Source of the DNA: Osedax fenrisi
Lineage: Eukaryota > Annelida > Polychaeta > Sabellida > Siboglinidae
Direction of reading: 5' to 3'
NCBI GenBank assembly: GCA_964019155.1
Contig: OZ025240.1
Span: forward strand, 78,981,330 to 79,045,329
DNA length: 64,000 nt
The translations under genes were made by a program, and so were the position numbers. Numbering within the stretch: position 1 is the first letter of the stretch; each line of letters begins with the position of its first letter. The notes beneath the pieces are model-generated. The model saw nothing but the letters and a program-made list of their open reading frames with translations, ran no database searches and was not told the DNA's origin. Shown in pieces: positions 1 through 11,290 of this stretch.

Positions 1-339
1 AAGAAAGGTTGGATATGGGACGATAATTAGAAAGAGTTGACCTATCAATGGACTGGTTTTTAAGGATGGGAATTACATGTACATATTTCATGTGGGATGG
101 GAAGATACCTGCAGTTAGTGAGCGATCGATAATTTTTTTGTAGAATGGAGAAAGAAGGGATGAAAGAGAATGTAATAAACATAATGGAATTGGGTCTAGT
201 TTACATGTAGATTTAACTGTTAATAAAATATTATTGATATTGATAATGGTTGGTAATGAAAAAGTGGAAAATGAGTATATTGGGCGTGCTATTGGTGGGA
301 TGCAGGGTCGAGGGATAGTATCTATAATTGATGATTTTT

Positions 340-1841
340 TTATGTAAAAGTAAGAGTCAAAATAGTCGCATTAGTTGAAGGGGAGTTATCAGGCAGTATT
401 CGTTTTGTCAGTTTTCCTAGTAGTGTTGACGATATTCTAAATAATTTCTTAGTATCTTTTCCAGCTGATTTAATTTGATCTATGTAATATTTATTTTTAG
501 CAGTTTTTATTAATTTTCTATAATTAGAAAGTGAATGTTTAAAAATATTTAAATCATTTGAGCTTTTGGATTTTCGCCAATTCCTTTCTTTAATTCTAAG
601 TGAGCGTTTTGCTGTGTGTAACGAATTATTGAACCATAACGTATTATGTCGAGCTGTATAAGTTTTAGTGATAATAGGGGCATGTTTATCTAGGACAAGA
701 CTAAGGTTACTATCAAAGCTGTCTATATGAGATGAATCTATTATATTGTTGTACAAAATGTTGAAGTCATTTATAAAATTAGCAATATTTATATTATCTA
801 ACTTTCTGTAGTGAACTTTCTTGGATGGTCTGATTGGTTTAGGGATATGTAGGGAGCAGCTAACAAGGTGTTGGTCAGTGATTAAACTATGAACATTAGT
901 ATTAGAAATTATATTCGAAGATATGTTAGATATAATTAGGTCTAATATGTTTCCAGATGAATGTGTGGAAGACTTGACATGTTGTAAGAAATTATGACAA
1001 TTTATGATATTAATAAATTTATTTGAATTATGTGAGTTTGGTAAAATTGGTATATTGAAATCACCAAGTAGTATACTGTTGGTGGAGATCATAGACAATA
1101 GGTTGTCAATTTCATCGATGAAGTAAGGAATTGAATTATTAGGAGGTCTATAAATTGTTATAATTGTAAGTGGTTGTGATTTAGGAGGGTGAAAGGTAGA
1201 TGAGAAGGCTTCTGAATTATCAAGTGACCTATCACTTGATAACTGTATTAGTTTCAAGGCATTTGAATATAGCACACCGACACCGCCACCATAGTGTGGG
1301 CCGGGCGTGGTAGGTGAATGAAGTTAGTAGTTGGGGTATTAAGGGATGCAATTATGGGTAGATACTTGATAGAAAGCCAAGTTTCTGTTATACATAAAAT
1401 ATCTATCTTAGTATCATGAAATATATTTAAAATAATATCTACTTTATTTCTAATGGAACAAGCGTTAAGTGTTGCTACATTTAGTAATGGAGAAGAAGAT
1501 AAACGTTTAGTTGAGGGTAATAATGTTGGTGATGAAGATATATATGACGGTATATGTGATGAGGATAGTATGTTTGATGGTGATAGTTGTGATTCACTAG
1601 ATGTTATAGGTTGTGCAGATAGAGGTGAAACTGGAGATTGGTGATTGGTTTGAGATAATGGTGGAATAGGAGTGGTTGAATGTATTTGTGAAGATTTATG
1701 TGATGACTGAGAATTACTGATTGATGAATTCAGTGAATTGGTATTTAATCTATATGCATTGTAGGATGTAGACCATGTATTGTATGTGTCATTTGATATA
1801 TAAATTGGGTTCTTATTCCAGTCTATCTTGGAGTTGGTCAA
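340..1841 (-). pseudogene. LINE ORF2 endonuclease domain, frameshifted
   Basis: This is the exonuclease-endonuclease-phosphatase domain that nicks the target in LINE retrotransposition. The first part (minus strand, about 1480-1320) has LNACSIRNK and ITETWL, the metal-binding N-terminal motifs. The second part (1275-340) has LLGDFNIP and the C-terminal TDQHLV motif, followed by a basic linker towards the reverse transcriptase. A frameshift near 1,290-1,310 separates the halves, just before a GGGVGVLY stretch typical of these enzymes. The first ~90 residues of the upper frame are serine/proline-rich linker. The family assignment is firm; the clade within CR1/jockey is inferred. Confidence 0.75.
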
Positions 1842-2179
1842 ATGACGAAGTTCAAAGGAGTTAGTGTAGTCATTGAAGGTACATTTGACATTAGATGGGG
1901 CTAGGTTAGATTTTGTTGCATGGAAAAGAACTCTACCATATGTTCGCTCAGTGATAGATCGTTCAGCACGAATGTATAAGTGATTGTATATTGAGTTACT
2001 GCGGATGAATGGAATTTTGGAGTAAAAGTAGGAACACTGACTTAGTGTATTAAAGAAAATAATAACAGTTGCATTAGAAAAATTATATGATTTTAGAGCA
2101 TGTGTAGGTATATTGATGTAAGTGAGTAATTCTAGAAGAAATTCACGAGATTTTTCAGAAGGTTTAATATGCTCAATAA

Positions 2180-2863
2180 CTACAGAAAAGGGGGATGGGT
2201 GGTTAGGTGAGTAATGGTTGGTAGTGGAAGATGGATTAGGGACTGGTCTAAAATGAGTTGGTAATTTACCGACAAGAAAGTTAATAAATGGAGTATTGGG
2301 GGGGGGTTATTAATTCTTTTCCATGCAATTTTATCAGATTTGGGGGGGAGTAAGGGAGGTATGCATGAGCGGTGAAGGTTATTAAACGAGGGGGGTTTAG
2401 CTATGGAAGTGATGGATTGTAATCGTTTAGTGGTAACAGGGGATAGGCGAGTGGGGATAGTAAGGATGGTAGGAACAGTGGATGAGTTGTGGAGTGACTG
2501 GGGTATGGACTCTGATATAGTTTGGGATGAAGGGTTGGGTAGTGGGGTGAGCGGTGAAGATGTAGAAAAAGTGGGTTGTGGTATTGCAGGTGCAGGGGAG
2601 TGATTGTTAAAGATGGGAGGTGATCTCATGGGAGAGGTTTGGGAGGAGCTATTGGAGAGTATCTTACATTGGGACGGTCTAGAGTCAGTTCTACAGTTGG
2701 TACAAAACCAGTAGAAACCAGATTTTTGGAGGGCAGTAATTTTGTTAAGGGTAGATTTGGGGAGTTTGGAACATGATTGGCAAATCCACTTACGGCAATG
2801 GTCACATTCCGTGAGTGACGTGGCGATAGTGTTACATGAGGAGACAACTCTACCAGAAATCAA
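2180..2863 (-). pseudogene. LINE ORF1 with PHD-like zinc finger
   Basis: A 227-residue frame begins MISGRVVSSC and carries CDHCRKWICQSC followed about 25 residues later by FCTNC. This Cys/His spacing fits the PHD-like finger found in ORF1 of CR1-type LINEs, which binds the element RNA or chromatin. The rest is serine/proline-rich and unstructured. The downstream part of ORF1 (about 2180-1850) continues in other frames, so the gene is interrupted. Its start lies at the junction with the neighbouring RTE element and may be truncated. Confidence 0.6.
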
Positions 2864-5027
2864 ATTGATTACATATTATGCAAATCGAGATGGAAAAGTA
2901 GCATAAAGCGAGTCACAACTCTACCGGGAGCAGATTGTGGTATTGACCATAATCTGCTCATAGCCGATATCAAGGTCAAGCTCAAGCGAATAAAACGATC
3001 AATGCAAACTCAAATATACGATGTGGAAAAAATCGGACTTGACTACAGTGTAGAAATAAAAAACAGGTTTAACGCACTGCAAACAGAAGAAAAAACACCA
3101 GAAGAACTATGGATTGATATTCGGACTATCCTAATAGAGAAAGCAAATAAGAAGGTCCCGAAAGTCAAAAGGAAGAAAGTCTCAAAGTGGCTATCGGAAG
3201 AAGCTCTAAAAATTGCCAAAGAACGAAAGGATATGCGTAGCAAAGGAAAGTATGAAGAATATCGAAAGCTTAACGCAGCATTTCAGAAGAAAGCAAGACA
3301 AGATAAAGAGCAAAGTATCAGAGAAAAATGCAGACAAATTGAAGAGTTAAATAAAATAGGTAAGACTAGAGACTTATTCAAAGAAATAAAAGAGATGACT
3401 GGCTCACGAAGCTCAAGAGGTTGTGCTATGAAATTAAGTAATGGAAAAGTGGTTTCTGAAGAAAAGGAAATAAAAAAGAGATGGCATCAATATACTGAAA
3501 ATCTATATAGAAGAGATATTAATATGAATGATAATTTTAATGTACATTTATATGAAGATGAACCTGATGTATTAGAGATAGAATTAAATGAAGCAATACA
3601 GCACATATCTAACAGAACAGCTCCAGGTTGTGATGGAATACCGATAGAGTTTCTAAAAGCAGGAGGAGATGAGGCAATTAGAGTCATGACAAATCTATGT
3701 AATAGCATATGGAAAATGAAGACATGGCCAAATGATTGGAAGAAGTCCATATATGTCCCTATTTACAAGAAAGGAGATAAAAAAGAATGTGGTAATTATC
3801 GAACTATTTCCTTAATCTCACATGCTAGCAAAATACTTCTGAGAGTTCTACAAAAAAGACTGGAGGCCTTCCTTATCCCTGAACTACCGATCGAACAAGC
3901 CGGCTTCCGAAGAGGTAGAGGAACTAGAGACCACATATCAAACCTGAGATGGCTGATGGAAAGAGCTAGGGATAATCAAAGAGAACTATTCATGTGTTTT
4001 ATTGACTACAAGAAGGCATTTGACTGTGTAGACCATCAACGATTATGGAACACTCTCAAAGGTATGGGAGTACCTGAACATTTGATTGTCATGCTTAGTA
4101 ACTTGTATACATATCAGGAAGCGACTATAAGGACAGAGTATGGAGAGACAGGTAACATACCGATTGGTAAAGGAGTACGCCAGGGTTGCATTCTATCTCC
4201 ATTGCTATTCAACATATATGCAGAAAAGATAATGCGAGAGGCTCTAGATAAGTGGGACAAAGGCATCGGCATAGGTGGAAGGAAAGTATCATACATAAGA
4301 TATGCGGATGACACCACATTGATAGCCGGTAATAGAGAGGACCTTATAGAACTTATAGAAAAAGTCAAATCGTCGAGTGAGAAAGCTGGGTTATATCTAA
4401 ATGTCAAAAAAACTAAGGTGATGGCAACAGGAGAACTAGATTCTATAATAGTTGATGGCGGAAATATAGAAGTAGTTGAAAGATTTGTGTTCCTGGGAGC
4501 CTTGATAACAAGTGATGGACAAATAGATATGGAATTACGCAGAATAATTGCAATGGGAAAAAGTGCAATGGGGAGTCTGAGGAAAATTTTTAAAGATAGA
4601 GATTTAAGACTCGCCACTAAAGTAAATATTGTACAGACACTTATTTTCCCGATTATTCTATACGATGCAGAAACCTGGACTCTAAAGAAGAAGGAAAGAG
4701 CAAAAATCGATGCTTTCGAAATGTGGTGTTGGAGAAACCTGCTTGGAGTGACCTATATAGATAGGAAGACAAATATAGAAATCATTGCCAGCATAAAACC
4801 CAAAAGAACGCTAGAGGCAGAAATTGTCAAACTTGCCTTATCATACTTCGGACACGTAGTGAGAGCGGACTCGATGGAGCTACAGCTTATGCTAGGAAAG
4901 ATGGATGGTCAACGGCGAAGGGGTAGGCCACACATAACGTGGCTGAACAATGTGCAGAATTATATAGCCAACGACAACATCATGAAGATACTAGCAGAAG
5001 CCAGAAATAGAGTGTATGGAGAGGAAC
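2864..5027 (+). mobile_element. RTE/BovB-like LINE, 5'-truncated
   Basis: The element starts within the endonuclease: just before 3,002 the frame reads PGADCGIDHNLLIADI, the last endonuclease block. It then runs through an intact reverse transcriptase. The 5' part is missing at the junction with the minus-strand LINE, as expected for incomplete reverse transcription or later rearrangement. The 3' side is cut at about 5,027, where an LTR-like sequence begins, so no natural 3' tail is visible. The gene order and protein match the RTE/BovB family, whose single ORF encodes endonuclease plus reverse transcriptase. Confidence 0.8.
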
Positions 5028-5134
5028 TGTCATGGATGTCGCCAGGGGTCGTTTACGACTCGACGGCACAAGGTAACAAGGTATTTAGACACATGCTATC
5101 TATACACATATCCGTATATTGTTATATACGATAG
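3002..5134 (+). CDS. RTE-type reverse transcriptase, long open frame
   Basis: This 710-codon frame encodes the polymerase of the RTE LINE. Visible blocks are APGCDGIPIEFLKAGG (RT block 1, about residues 205-220), NYRTISLISHASK (about 265), EQAGFRRGRGTRDH (about 300), CFIDYKKAFDCVDH (catalytic Asp, about 335), GVRQGCILSPLLFN (about 390) and RYADDTTL (YADD catalytic box, about 435). The C-terminal LWCWRNLLGV-like region and a GHVVR box are also typical. The first ATG is internal: homology extends upstream of 3,002. The last ~35 residues (after 5,027) are not RTE-like and come from the adjoining LTR, so the gene is truncated at both ends. The long open frame suggests a fairly young copy. Confidence 0.85.
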   Translation: MQTQIYDVEKIGLDYSVEIKNRFNALQTEEKTPEELWIDIRTILIEKANKKVPKVKRKKVSKWLSEEALKIAKERKDMRSKGKYEEYRKLNAAFQKKARQDKEQSIREKCRQIEELNKIGKTRDLFKEIKEMTGSRSSRGCAMKLSNGKVVSEEKEIKKRWHQYTENLYRRDINMNDNFNVHLYEDEPDVLEIELNEAIQHISNRTAPGCDGIPIEFLKAGGDEAIRVMTNLCNSIWKMKTWPNDWKKSIYVPIYKKGDKKECGNYRTISLISHASKILLRVLQKRLEAFLIPELPIEQAGFRRGRGTRDHISNLRWLMERARDNQRELFMCFIDYKKAFDCVDHQRLWNTLKGMGVPEHLIVMLSNLYTYQEATIRTEYGETGNIPIGKGVRQGCILSPLLFNIYAEKIMREALDKWDKGIGIGGRKVSYIRYADDTTLIAGNREDLIELIEKVKSSSEKAGLYLNVKKTKVMATGELDSIIVDGGNIEVVERFVFLGALITSDGQIDMELRRIIAMGKSAMGSLRKIFKDRDLRLATKVNIVQTLIFPIILYDAETWTLKKKERAKIDAFEMWCWRNLLGVTYIDRKTNIEIIASIKPKRTLEAEIVKLALSYFGHVVRADSMELQLMLGKMDGQRRRGRPHITWLNNVQNYIANDNIMKILAEARNRVYGEELSWMSPGVVYDSTAQGNKVFRHMLSIHISVYCYIR

Positions 5135-5309
5135 TATTACGAACCCGGACATATACGATATGTACATAACACCCATGTTATATCATGTTGTTATAATGTT
5201 AATATATATAAATGTAATAGGTTGATTGAAATAAATAGTATTCTTACAACATTAATTTTGTAAGAATAATTCTTCTACATACATTGAATGCTACATACGT
5301 CCTTCTACA
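5028..5309 (+). repeat. Probable long terminal repeat of a Gypsy-like element
   Basis: The segment starts TGT, ends ACA, has an AATAAA polyadenylation signal at 5230-5235 and is followed at once by TGGTGACAGCGG, which looks like a tRNA primer-binding site. It interrupts the RTE frame. Gag- and pol-like remnants lie downstream on the same strand. A matching 3' LTR was not found, so the call rests on structure only. Confidence 0.45.
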
Positions 5310-5310
5310 T

Positions 5311-5322
5311 TGGTGACAGCGG
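5311..5322 (+). other. Candidate primer-binding site
   Basis: TGGTGACAGCGG directly follows the putative LTR. LTR retrotransposon primer-binding sites begin TGG because tRNAs end in CCA. The exact tRNA was not identified. Confidence 0.35.
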
Positions 5323-5626
5323 TATCTTCGTTATCTTCAAACAAACCGCACATTGGCGCCACGAATACGCGCATATCTGGAAACCGGAAGTAGACAGGGA
5401 TACATGTACGACGTCGACTTCAGACGGGCATACGTGGACGTCGACTTGTGAAGAGAATATACTTGGCACACCAAACTGGTGCAACCTGATTGTTCAATTC
5501 AAACCTTGTACCGGTTCGTGTATTTTATCTTATAATAGTTGTGTAGTTTTTTTCTTCTTTTTTTGGTACGAAATATTTACCTTACTAATAATTCACATTG
5601 TTAGATCAGTCCTGGACATTAATTGA

Positions 5627-5631
<5 letters not shown>

Positions 5632-5667
<36 letters not shown>

Positions 5668-5699
5668 TACATATATACATATATACATATATACATATA

Positions 5700-5729
<30 letters not shown>
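5632..5729. repeat. (TA)n / TATACA microsatellite
   Basis: Pure TA dinucleotides, then an ACATAT hexamer array, then TA again. At 5747-5770 a short hairpin follows (AAAGATTTTCC, loop, GGAAAATCTTT). Confidence 0.9.
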
Positions 5730-5730
<1 letters not shown>

Positions 5731-5812
5731 AATTGCTTAGTATTAGCAAAGATTTTCCTTTGGAAAATCTTTGGTATTAGTAAGTGATTATTTTCCGGGT
5801 ATTGATAATATC

Positions 5813-6005
5813 ATGACCGAGGAATATAAGTGCACAAAACCCGTAGGGAGACCCCCCAAGAGGTAATTAAGTTATGTTAAATTATTACATTTTAATGAAT
5901 GGATAGATATGGCGGATGAATGCGTAAAATTGTTAGTATATAATGGGGAGGAGGCGGCTGGATATATATGATATCCTGTATACACTCTCGTATACGACGT
6001 ACAGT
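5813..6005 (+). pseudogene. Possible start of a Gypsy gag gene
   Basis: From ATG 5813 the frame reads MTEEYKCTKPVGRPPKR, with an AT-hook-like GRPPKR, and then hits a stop. About 30 nt on, another frame gives NEWIDMADECVKLL and NGEEAAGYI, which is protein-like. The region sits between the primer-binding site and the 6-kb insertion, where gag would begin. The assignment is by position and composition, not by a diagnostic domain. Confidence 0.3.
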
Positions 6006-6503
6006 GTACGACGTACGGTAAGGGTGATCATAGGAACCACAATTTGAGAAATTTTTAAGTATACAAAATGATTTAGTAAATATATTGTACAGAATACACC
6101 AAAAAGTAAGTTACAATCAAATTTAACAACATTTATTTGTAAATAAAAAAATCCTAGAAATTGCGAGGATTTTCTTAGAAAGGCAAAAATACTAGTTTTT
6201 TCCAATTAAAATATTTTTTAAATTTAAAACATATATAAATACAATATAAATATGATATAAAAACTAAATAAATACATATATATTTTATATATTTACAAAA
6301 AAAAAGAATCAGTTTTTCTTAAACATTTTTGCAAAAAAATTGTTTTTTTTCCTAGAAATTGTGATCAATTTTTATATTATTTAAAAAAAATTTTATATCG
6401 ATATTATTCATATATATTGCTTACATTTCCAATCGATGATAAATTTTTATAAATTTTGTTTACTATTTACACAATATTTATTAAAGATTTTTTTTGTTGG
6501 TTA

Positions 6504-7898
6504 TAAATGTTATGTATTCCAAATATTTTAATTTAAAATAAATATTTAAATAGAAAATATTATTGAATTTATATATTTAATTTAATTTATATACAATATA
6601 TTTATTATATATGATAGTATAATGTTATTATAAATTACTAAAATTTCCTTTAAATTCACATAATATGTATAAGTAAAATATAGAGAAATATAAAGAATAA
6701 TATTTATGTTTTTAAATCTTTTTTAGATTTTGAATTTATATGAATGAATTATCTGCCGTTCAATTAGTGTAATATGGATCCGTCCATCTGGCTCAATTGT
6801 ATCGGAAAGACACTTAGATGTGTTTGATACAATTTATATGGTTCTTTTAACCGTTTGAGTATGGCTATAGCCTTTAGGATATTCCGGAAATCGAATATAA
6901 CAATATTGTTCATATTGATTATATAATAATTATTAATAGGTTGATATACAGATGAACAATTTAAAATAAGAAATTTCAAATTTCAAAATAAAATAATAAC
7001 AATAGATCTACGTAATCGTATAGTCGTGGGAAAAATGGGTAAAATGGGAAATATTTATTTCTGAAAAATTTATTTTGAAATTTTTACGAAACTTTTAAGG
7101 TCGGCGCAGTGTCTAAAACTAAATAAAAATAAAAATAAAATCCGAGAATTGTATTGTTCTCAGAATTCAAATATGTATAAGATAATGTACGTCGCACGGT
7201 AAGGGTGATCACAAAAATAATGATAGTTTGTCTCTAAGATTGCGTAGATATATTGTTATTATTTTATTTTGAACTTTTATATTTTTTATTTTAAATTGTT
7301 CATCTGTATATCAGCCTATTACTAATTATTATATAATTAATATGAACAATTGTTATATTAGATTTCCGGAATATCCTATAAGCTATAGCCATACTCAAAC
7401 TGTTACAGAACCATATAAATGGTATCAAACACATCTAAGTGTATTTCTAGATGGACGGATCCATATTACACTAATTGAACGGCAGATAATGTATTCGTAT
7501 AATTCCAAAATCTAAAATATTTTTTTTATAAGGTCTATATATGACATTTTTGTAATTTATAATAACATTATTCTATAATATATATTATAATTAATAACAT
7601 TATTCTATAATATATATTATAGAATAATGTTATTATAAATTACCAAAATGTCATATATATTATAAAATAATATTATAGAATAATGTTATTATAAATTACC
7701 AAAATGTCATATATAGACCATATAAAAAAAAACATTTTAGATTTTGGAATTATACGAATACATTATCTGCCGTTCAATTAGTGTAATATGTAATTATATA
7801 TATAATAAATATATTATATATAAATTAAATTAAATATATAAATTCAATAATATTATCTATTTAATTATTTATTTTAAATTAAAATATTTGGAATACCT
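6504..7898. mobile_element. Foldback element inserted in the left arm of the 6-kb element
   Basis: The ends are inverted copies (TATTCCAAATATTTTAAT on the left, its complement on the right). A ~220-bp block at 6755-6976 (GCCGTTCAATTAGTG to TGAACAATTTAAAATAAG) returns inverted at 7275-7490. In the right arm a further hairpin of about 330 bp (7464-7790) has arms containing CATTATCTGCCGTTC and GACATTTTTGTAATTTAT. The right arm of the host element lacks all this sequence, which identifies it as an insertion. No coding capacity was seen. Confidence 0.6.
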
Positions 7899-7899
7899 A

Positions 7900-8238
7900 T
7901 AGGGGAGAGTGCTCTAATATCGACAGGCACGTAATATCGACACCCTAGAGATCTCCTAAAATATAATTCCAATCAAAAAATAATTAATGTATGAAATGTT
8001 AATCAATATAATTCTAATTACGAGGCAGTGCCTGTAATATCAACACCCCTGCTATCTCATAGTTAATCAAACTAAATTAAATTTTAAAATAGCTATTATA
8101 TGTATATAGGTATAGCTATTATATGTATATACCTACCTACTTAATACTTATAAATAAAATTTGGAAATATTTAATTGAGAAATAATAAAGTTATGGTGAT
8201 TTATTGTTAGGGTTTCGGTATTCGTATACTCTCCCCTA
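7900..8238. mobile_element. Short inverted-repeat element with AGGGGAGAGT ends
   Basis: It begins TAGGGGAGAGT and ends ACTCTCCCCTA. Inside are three near-repeats of TAATATCGACA / TAATATCAACA type. It abuts the TA-flanked element to its right. Non-coding. Confidence 0.35.
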
Positions 8239-8255
8239 CACTGTTAAAAATAAGG

Positions 8256-8596
8256 GTATAACATTATGAAATATATGGTATAACATATGGAAATACGAGT
8301 TATACAATACAATTACGTTAAATGGTATAAGATCACATATTATATGGTATAACATTTGATTTTTTTAGTTATACCATATAGATTAATTGAAATGGTATAA
8401 GATCACAAATTATATAGTATAACATTTGTTTTTTTTAGTTATACCATATAGCTTAATTTAAATGGTATAAGATTACGAATTATATGGTATAACATTTGTA
8501 ATTTGTAGTTATACCATTAGCTATTAAATATAATGGTATAACTTTATGAATTATATGGTATACAATATGGAAATACCAGTTATACCATAACATTTT
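8256..8596. repeat. Left GGTATAAC tandem array
   Basis: About ten degenerate copies of GGTATAAC or its complement GTTATACC at 20-60 bp spacing, directly inside the left terminus of the TA-flanked element. Confidence 0.75.
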
Positions 8597-8841
8597 AAAA
8601 TTAAGTTTATATTTGATTGAAAATAAAATGTATAAGAATATAATTCATAATAGTATCCTTCATAATTTCCTTAATATAACAGTTTACTTATTGTTGAGTT
8701 AAATTATTATAGACATAGCATGTATTGCTTCTAATTGCAATTAAACTGGTTTTCAGAAACTATATAGATTCCCCATAGGGAAATATGTATACATATACAT
8801 ATTTCCTATATTTCATATACAAATACTTATAATTATTCGAG

Positions 8842-8847
<6 letters not shown>

Positions 8848-8894
<47 letters not shown>

Positions 8895-8995
8895 TTCCAT
8901 TTTATTTATTAACATATTCTATTTCCACTCTACACTCAACATGATAAGCATCTATTTTTCAACACATTCCAATATACATAAGGTATTTATACTAC

Positions 8996-9037
<42 letters not shown>

Positions 9038-9130
9038 AATTATATCATATTATATATAATAATATAAAAGTTTATATAATATATAATTTTATAATATATT
9101 TATATATTATTTATAATATATAATTAAATT
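8848..9130. repeat. (TA)n tracts
   Basis: Two long TA runs (8848-8889, 8998-9035) followed by an irregular TA-rich stretch. Translations of this region are artefacts. Confidence 0.9.
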
Positions 9131-9593
9131 GTTAGAATATAATTATATAATTATATATATATATATATATGTTATAAAGTCAAAGTTGTAGATAGGTATA
9201 TCGATTAATGTAATATACATTTAAATGCATTTAGCATTACGTAACAGAAATCGATATATCTACATAAAACTTTAAACTAGATTTCGGTGTCTCGCTCTGT
9301 GTTAAATGCATATATGTCTATAGCCATAGCCATGTAAATATTTATTTTTCTGGTATTTTATATTGTTATCGTCTGTAAAGTAAATTCGTTATTTGTCTAT
9401 AGAATAAATTCCACTCGGTGAGATTGCATCATTCTTCGGTTTGCATCTCATTGGGTAGGTACTATTATTATTATTATAATTATTATTATGTTATATTATT
9501 ATTATGTTCAACAGGTCTTTGCTTTGATTAATAAAATGTATTAGAACATTCACATTATTACATACATATATATTATACAATTATGATAACTAT

Positions 9594-10649
9594 ATGCCAA
9601 TCATTAATATGCAGGAAACTGTAGAATTATTTGCAGAATTTCAAATTTCATTTAAAATATTAGAAAAACTGCCGGAGAGGAATAGTGAGTTGATGGGGAT
9701 GATAAAGCATATAACGTATATACACAAATATATAGACGAATATATTGATGTACTAGGTACTGATGTACCTATCGCTACTACGCAAACTGATCAAACAGGT
9801 AATTTAGTTATCTAATTAATAACATTAGTTAAATATCTATATAAAATAAATATGCAATTATATTTTATTAGTCCATGGGTAGTATACTATATATCCATAT
9901 ATGGTCAATTATTTATTTTATTTTTAGTTCACAATGTAATTAAATTTAAATAATATTACTAATATGTATATATAAATAATGTTAACTGTTGTACAAATAT
10001 TATCAATATCCTTCTTTCCTTAATCAAATATAGATTATAAAGTGTATAATTAAATATATAATATAATATTTCCTAAAATAGATGCGGGAATCATATATTT
10101 TATGATGGGAGTTTGCGAATTAATGAAAAATGAATTTACAATGAAAATAAAGACAAGGTTACTTAATAATTACTTAATAACTATAGATTTAATATTATAG
10201 TTATTTTATGATTTTTCGTATGATAATTCAAAAGTATAGTATACTCTATTATATATATAACTGCAGTAGGTAATAATTAATATAATATATTGGATTTTTC
10301 TAATTACAATTCTAACGTATATAAAGTATACAATTATAAAGTATACTTTATATAGTATTATCATATATGATATTAACTGTATAAAGTTTCTTATAAGATA
10401 CATATGTATACTATTATATAATATACAATATTATTATTCATACTCTAGTATACTATATATATATATATAAATTATATAAATATTTGAATTTTAATTGCAG
10501 GAAATAATGACTCCATGGATACATGGATATATGCATATATCAGAAAAGAGGATGCTTATTATGTGTGTCGATATTGTTTGGTTTTCGTTCAAAATAATTT
10601 ATTTCGTATTTTATTAAGTGGTATTGTTAATTTTATTTGTTTCACGTAA
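9594..10649 (+). CDS. Possible two-exon gene of unknown function inside the TA-flanked element
   Basis: Exon 1 would be 9594-9798 (68 codons plus one base) and ends CAAACAG before GTAATT. Exon 2 would be 10501-10649; it follows a classic acceptor (TTTTAATTGCAG) and restores the frame, ending in TAA. The predicted protein is 117 residues. Its first 65 residues look helical and soluble (METVELFAEF-like region, repeated Lys/Glu). The second exon has a YVCRYC pair that could bind metal, then a hydrophobic tail. No family was recognised. Exon 1 is more GC-rich than its surroundings. The gene model rests only on splice signals and frame continuity; extra exons may exist. It might be the cargo of the transposon or a captured host fragment. 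Confidence 0.3.
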
Positions 10650-10849
10650 CATGTCCTACAAACATTAATTGTTTATGTAATTTTGTATCACGTTATTTAT
10701 TTAAAAATGTATCTGTTAATAAACAATATTGTTACACCAAAATATGTGGTTTTTAGAAAATAAATTATCATTATAAATGTCGATTCCATATATAAATTAA
10801 TAATATAGAATAGTAAGTTATTATAAACACTGATATACATTTAAATAAA

Positions 10850-11290
10850 ATATAGTATAACTTTTAATAAATTATGATATAACTTTATATAATATACATT
10901 TTAATAAATTATGGTATAACTTTAAATAAAATATAGTATAACTTTTAATAAATTATGGTATAACTTTATATAATATATGGTATAAATTTTAATAAATTAT
11001 GGTATAACTTTATATCAAATATGGTATAACTTTTTATAAATTATGGTATAACTTTATATAATATATGGTATAAATTTTAATAAATTATGGTATAACTTTA
11101 TATCAAATATGGTATAACTTTTTATAAAATATGGTATAACTTTATATAATATATGGTATAAATTATGGTATAACTTTATATCAAATATGGTATAACTTTT
11201 TATAAAATATGGTATAACTTTTTTTATTAGTTATACCGTAAATGGTATACCAGGGCGCCACGGGGTTATACCATTTTGTAATCAATGTTA
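10850..11290. repeat. Right GGTATAAC tandem array
   Basis: At least fifteen units of the type TGGTATAACTTTATAT or TGGTATAAATTTTAAT, ending in inverted GTTATACC units close to the right terminus. The unit is about 20-25 bp and the pattern also repeats as pairs of units. Confidence 0.8.

Larger units (their letters stand above)
1..2863 (-). mobile_element. CR1/jockey-like LINE, broken, running off the left edge
   Basis: Read on the minus strand, the order is an ORF1 protein with a zinc finger (2863-2180), an ORF1 middle part, an apurinic-type endonuclease (about 1500-340) and the beginning of a reverse transcriptase (about 200-1, with a SNYRPISNLS motif). This is the CR1/L2/jockey order of a two-ORF non-LTR retrotransposon. 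Frames change at about 340, 1,300 and between 1,841 and 2,180, so the copy is inactive. The 5' end lies near 2,863, where it abuts an RTE element of opposite orientation. The rest of the reverse transcriptase must lie left of the window. Confidence 0.8.

Noticed and set aside
8845..9123. Ile/Tyr-rich open frame
   Set aside because: Translation of TA microsatellites. The same applies to similar frames at 44,829, 40,356 and 59,311.
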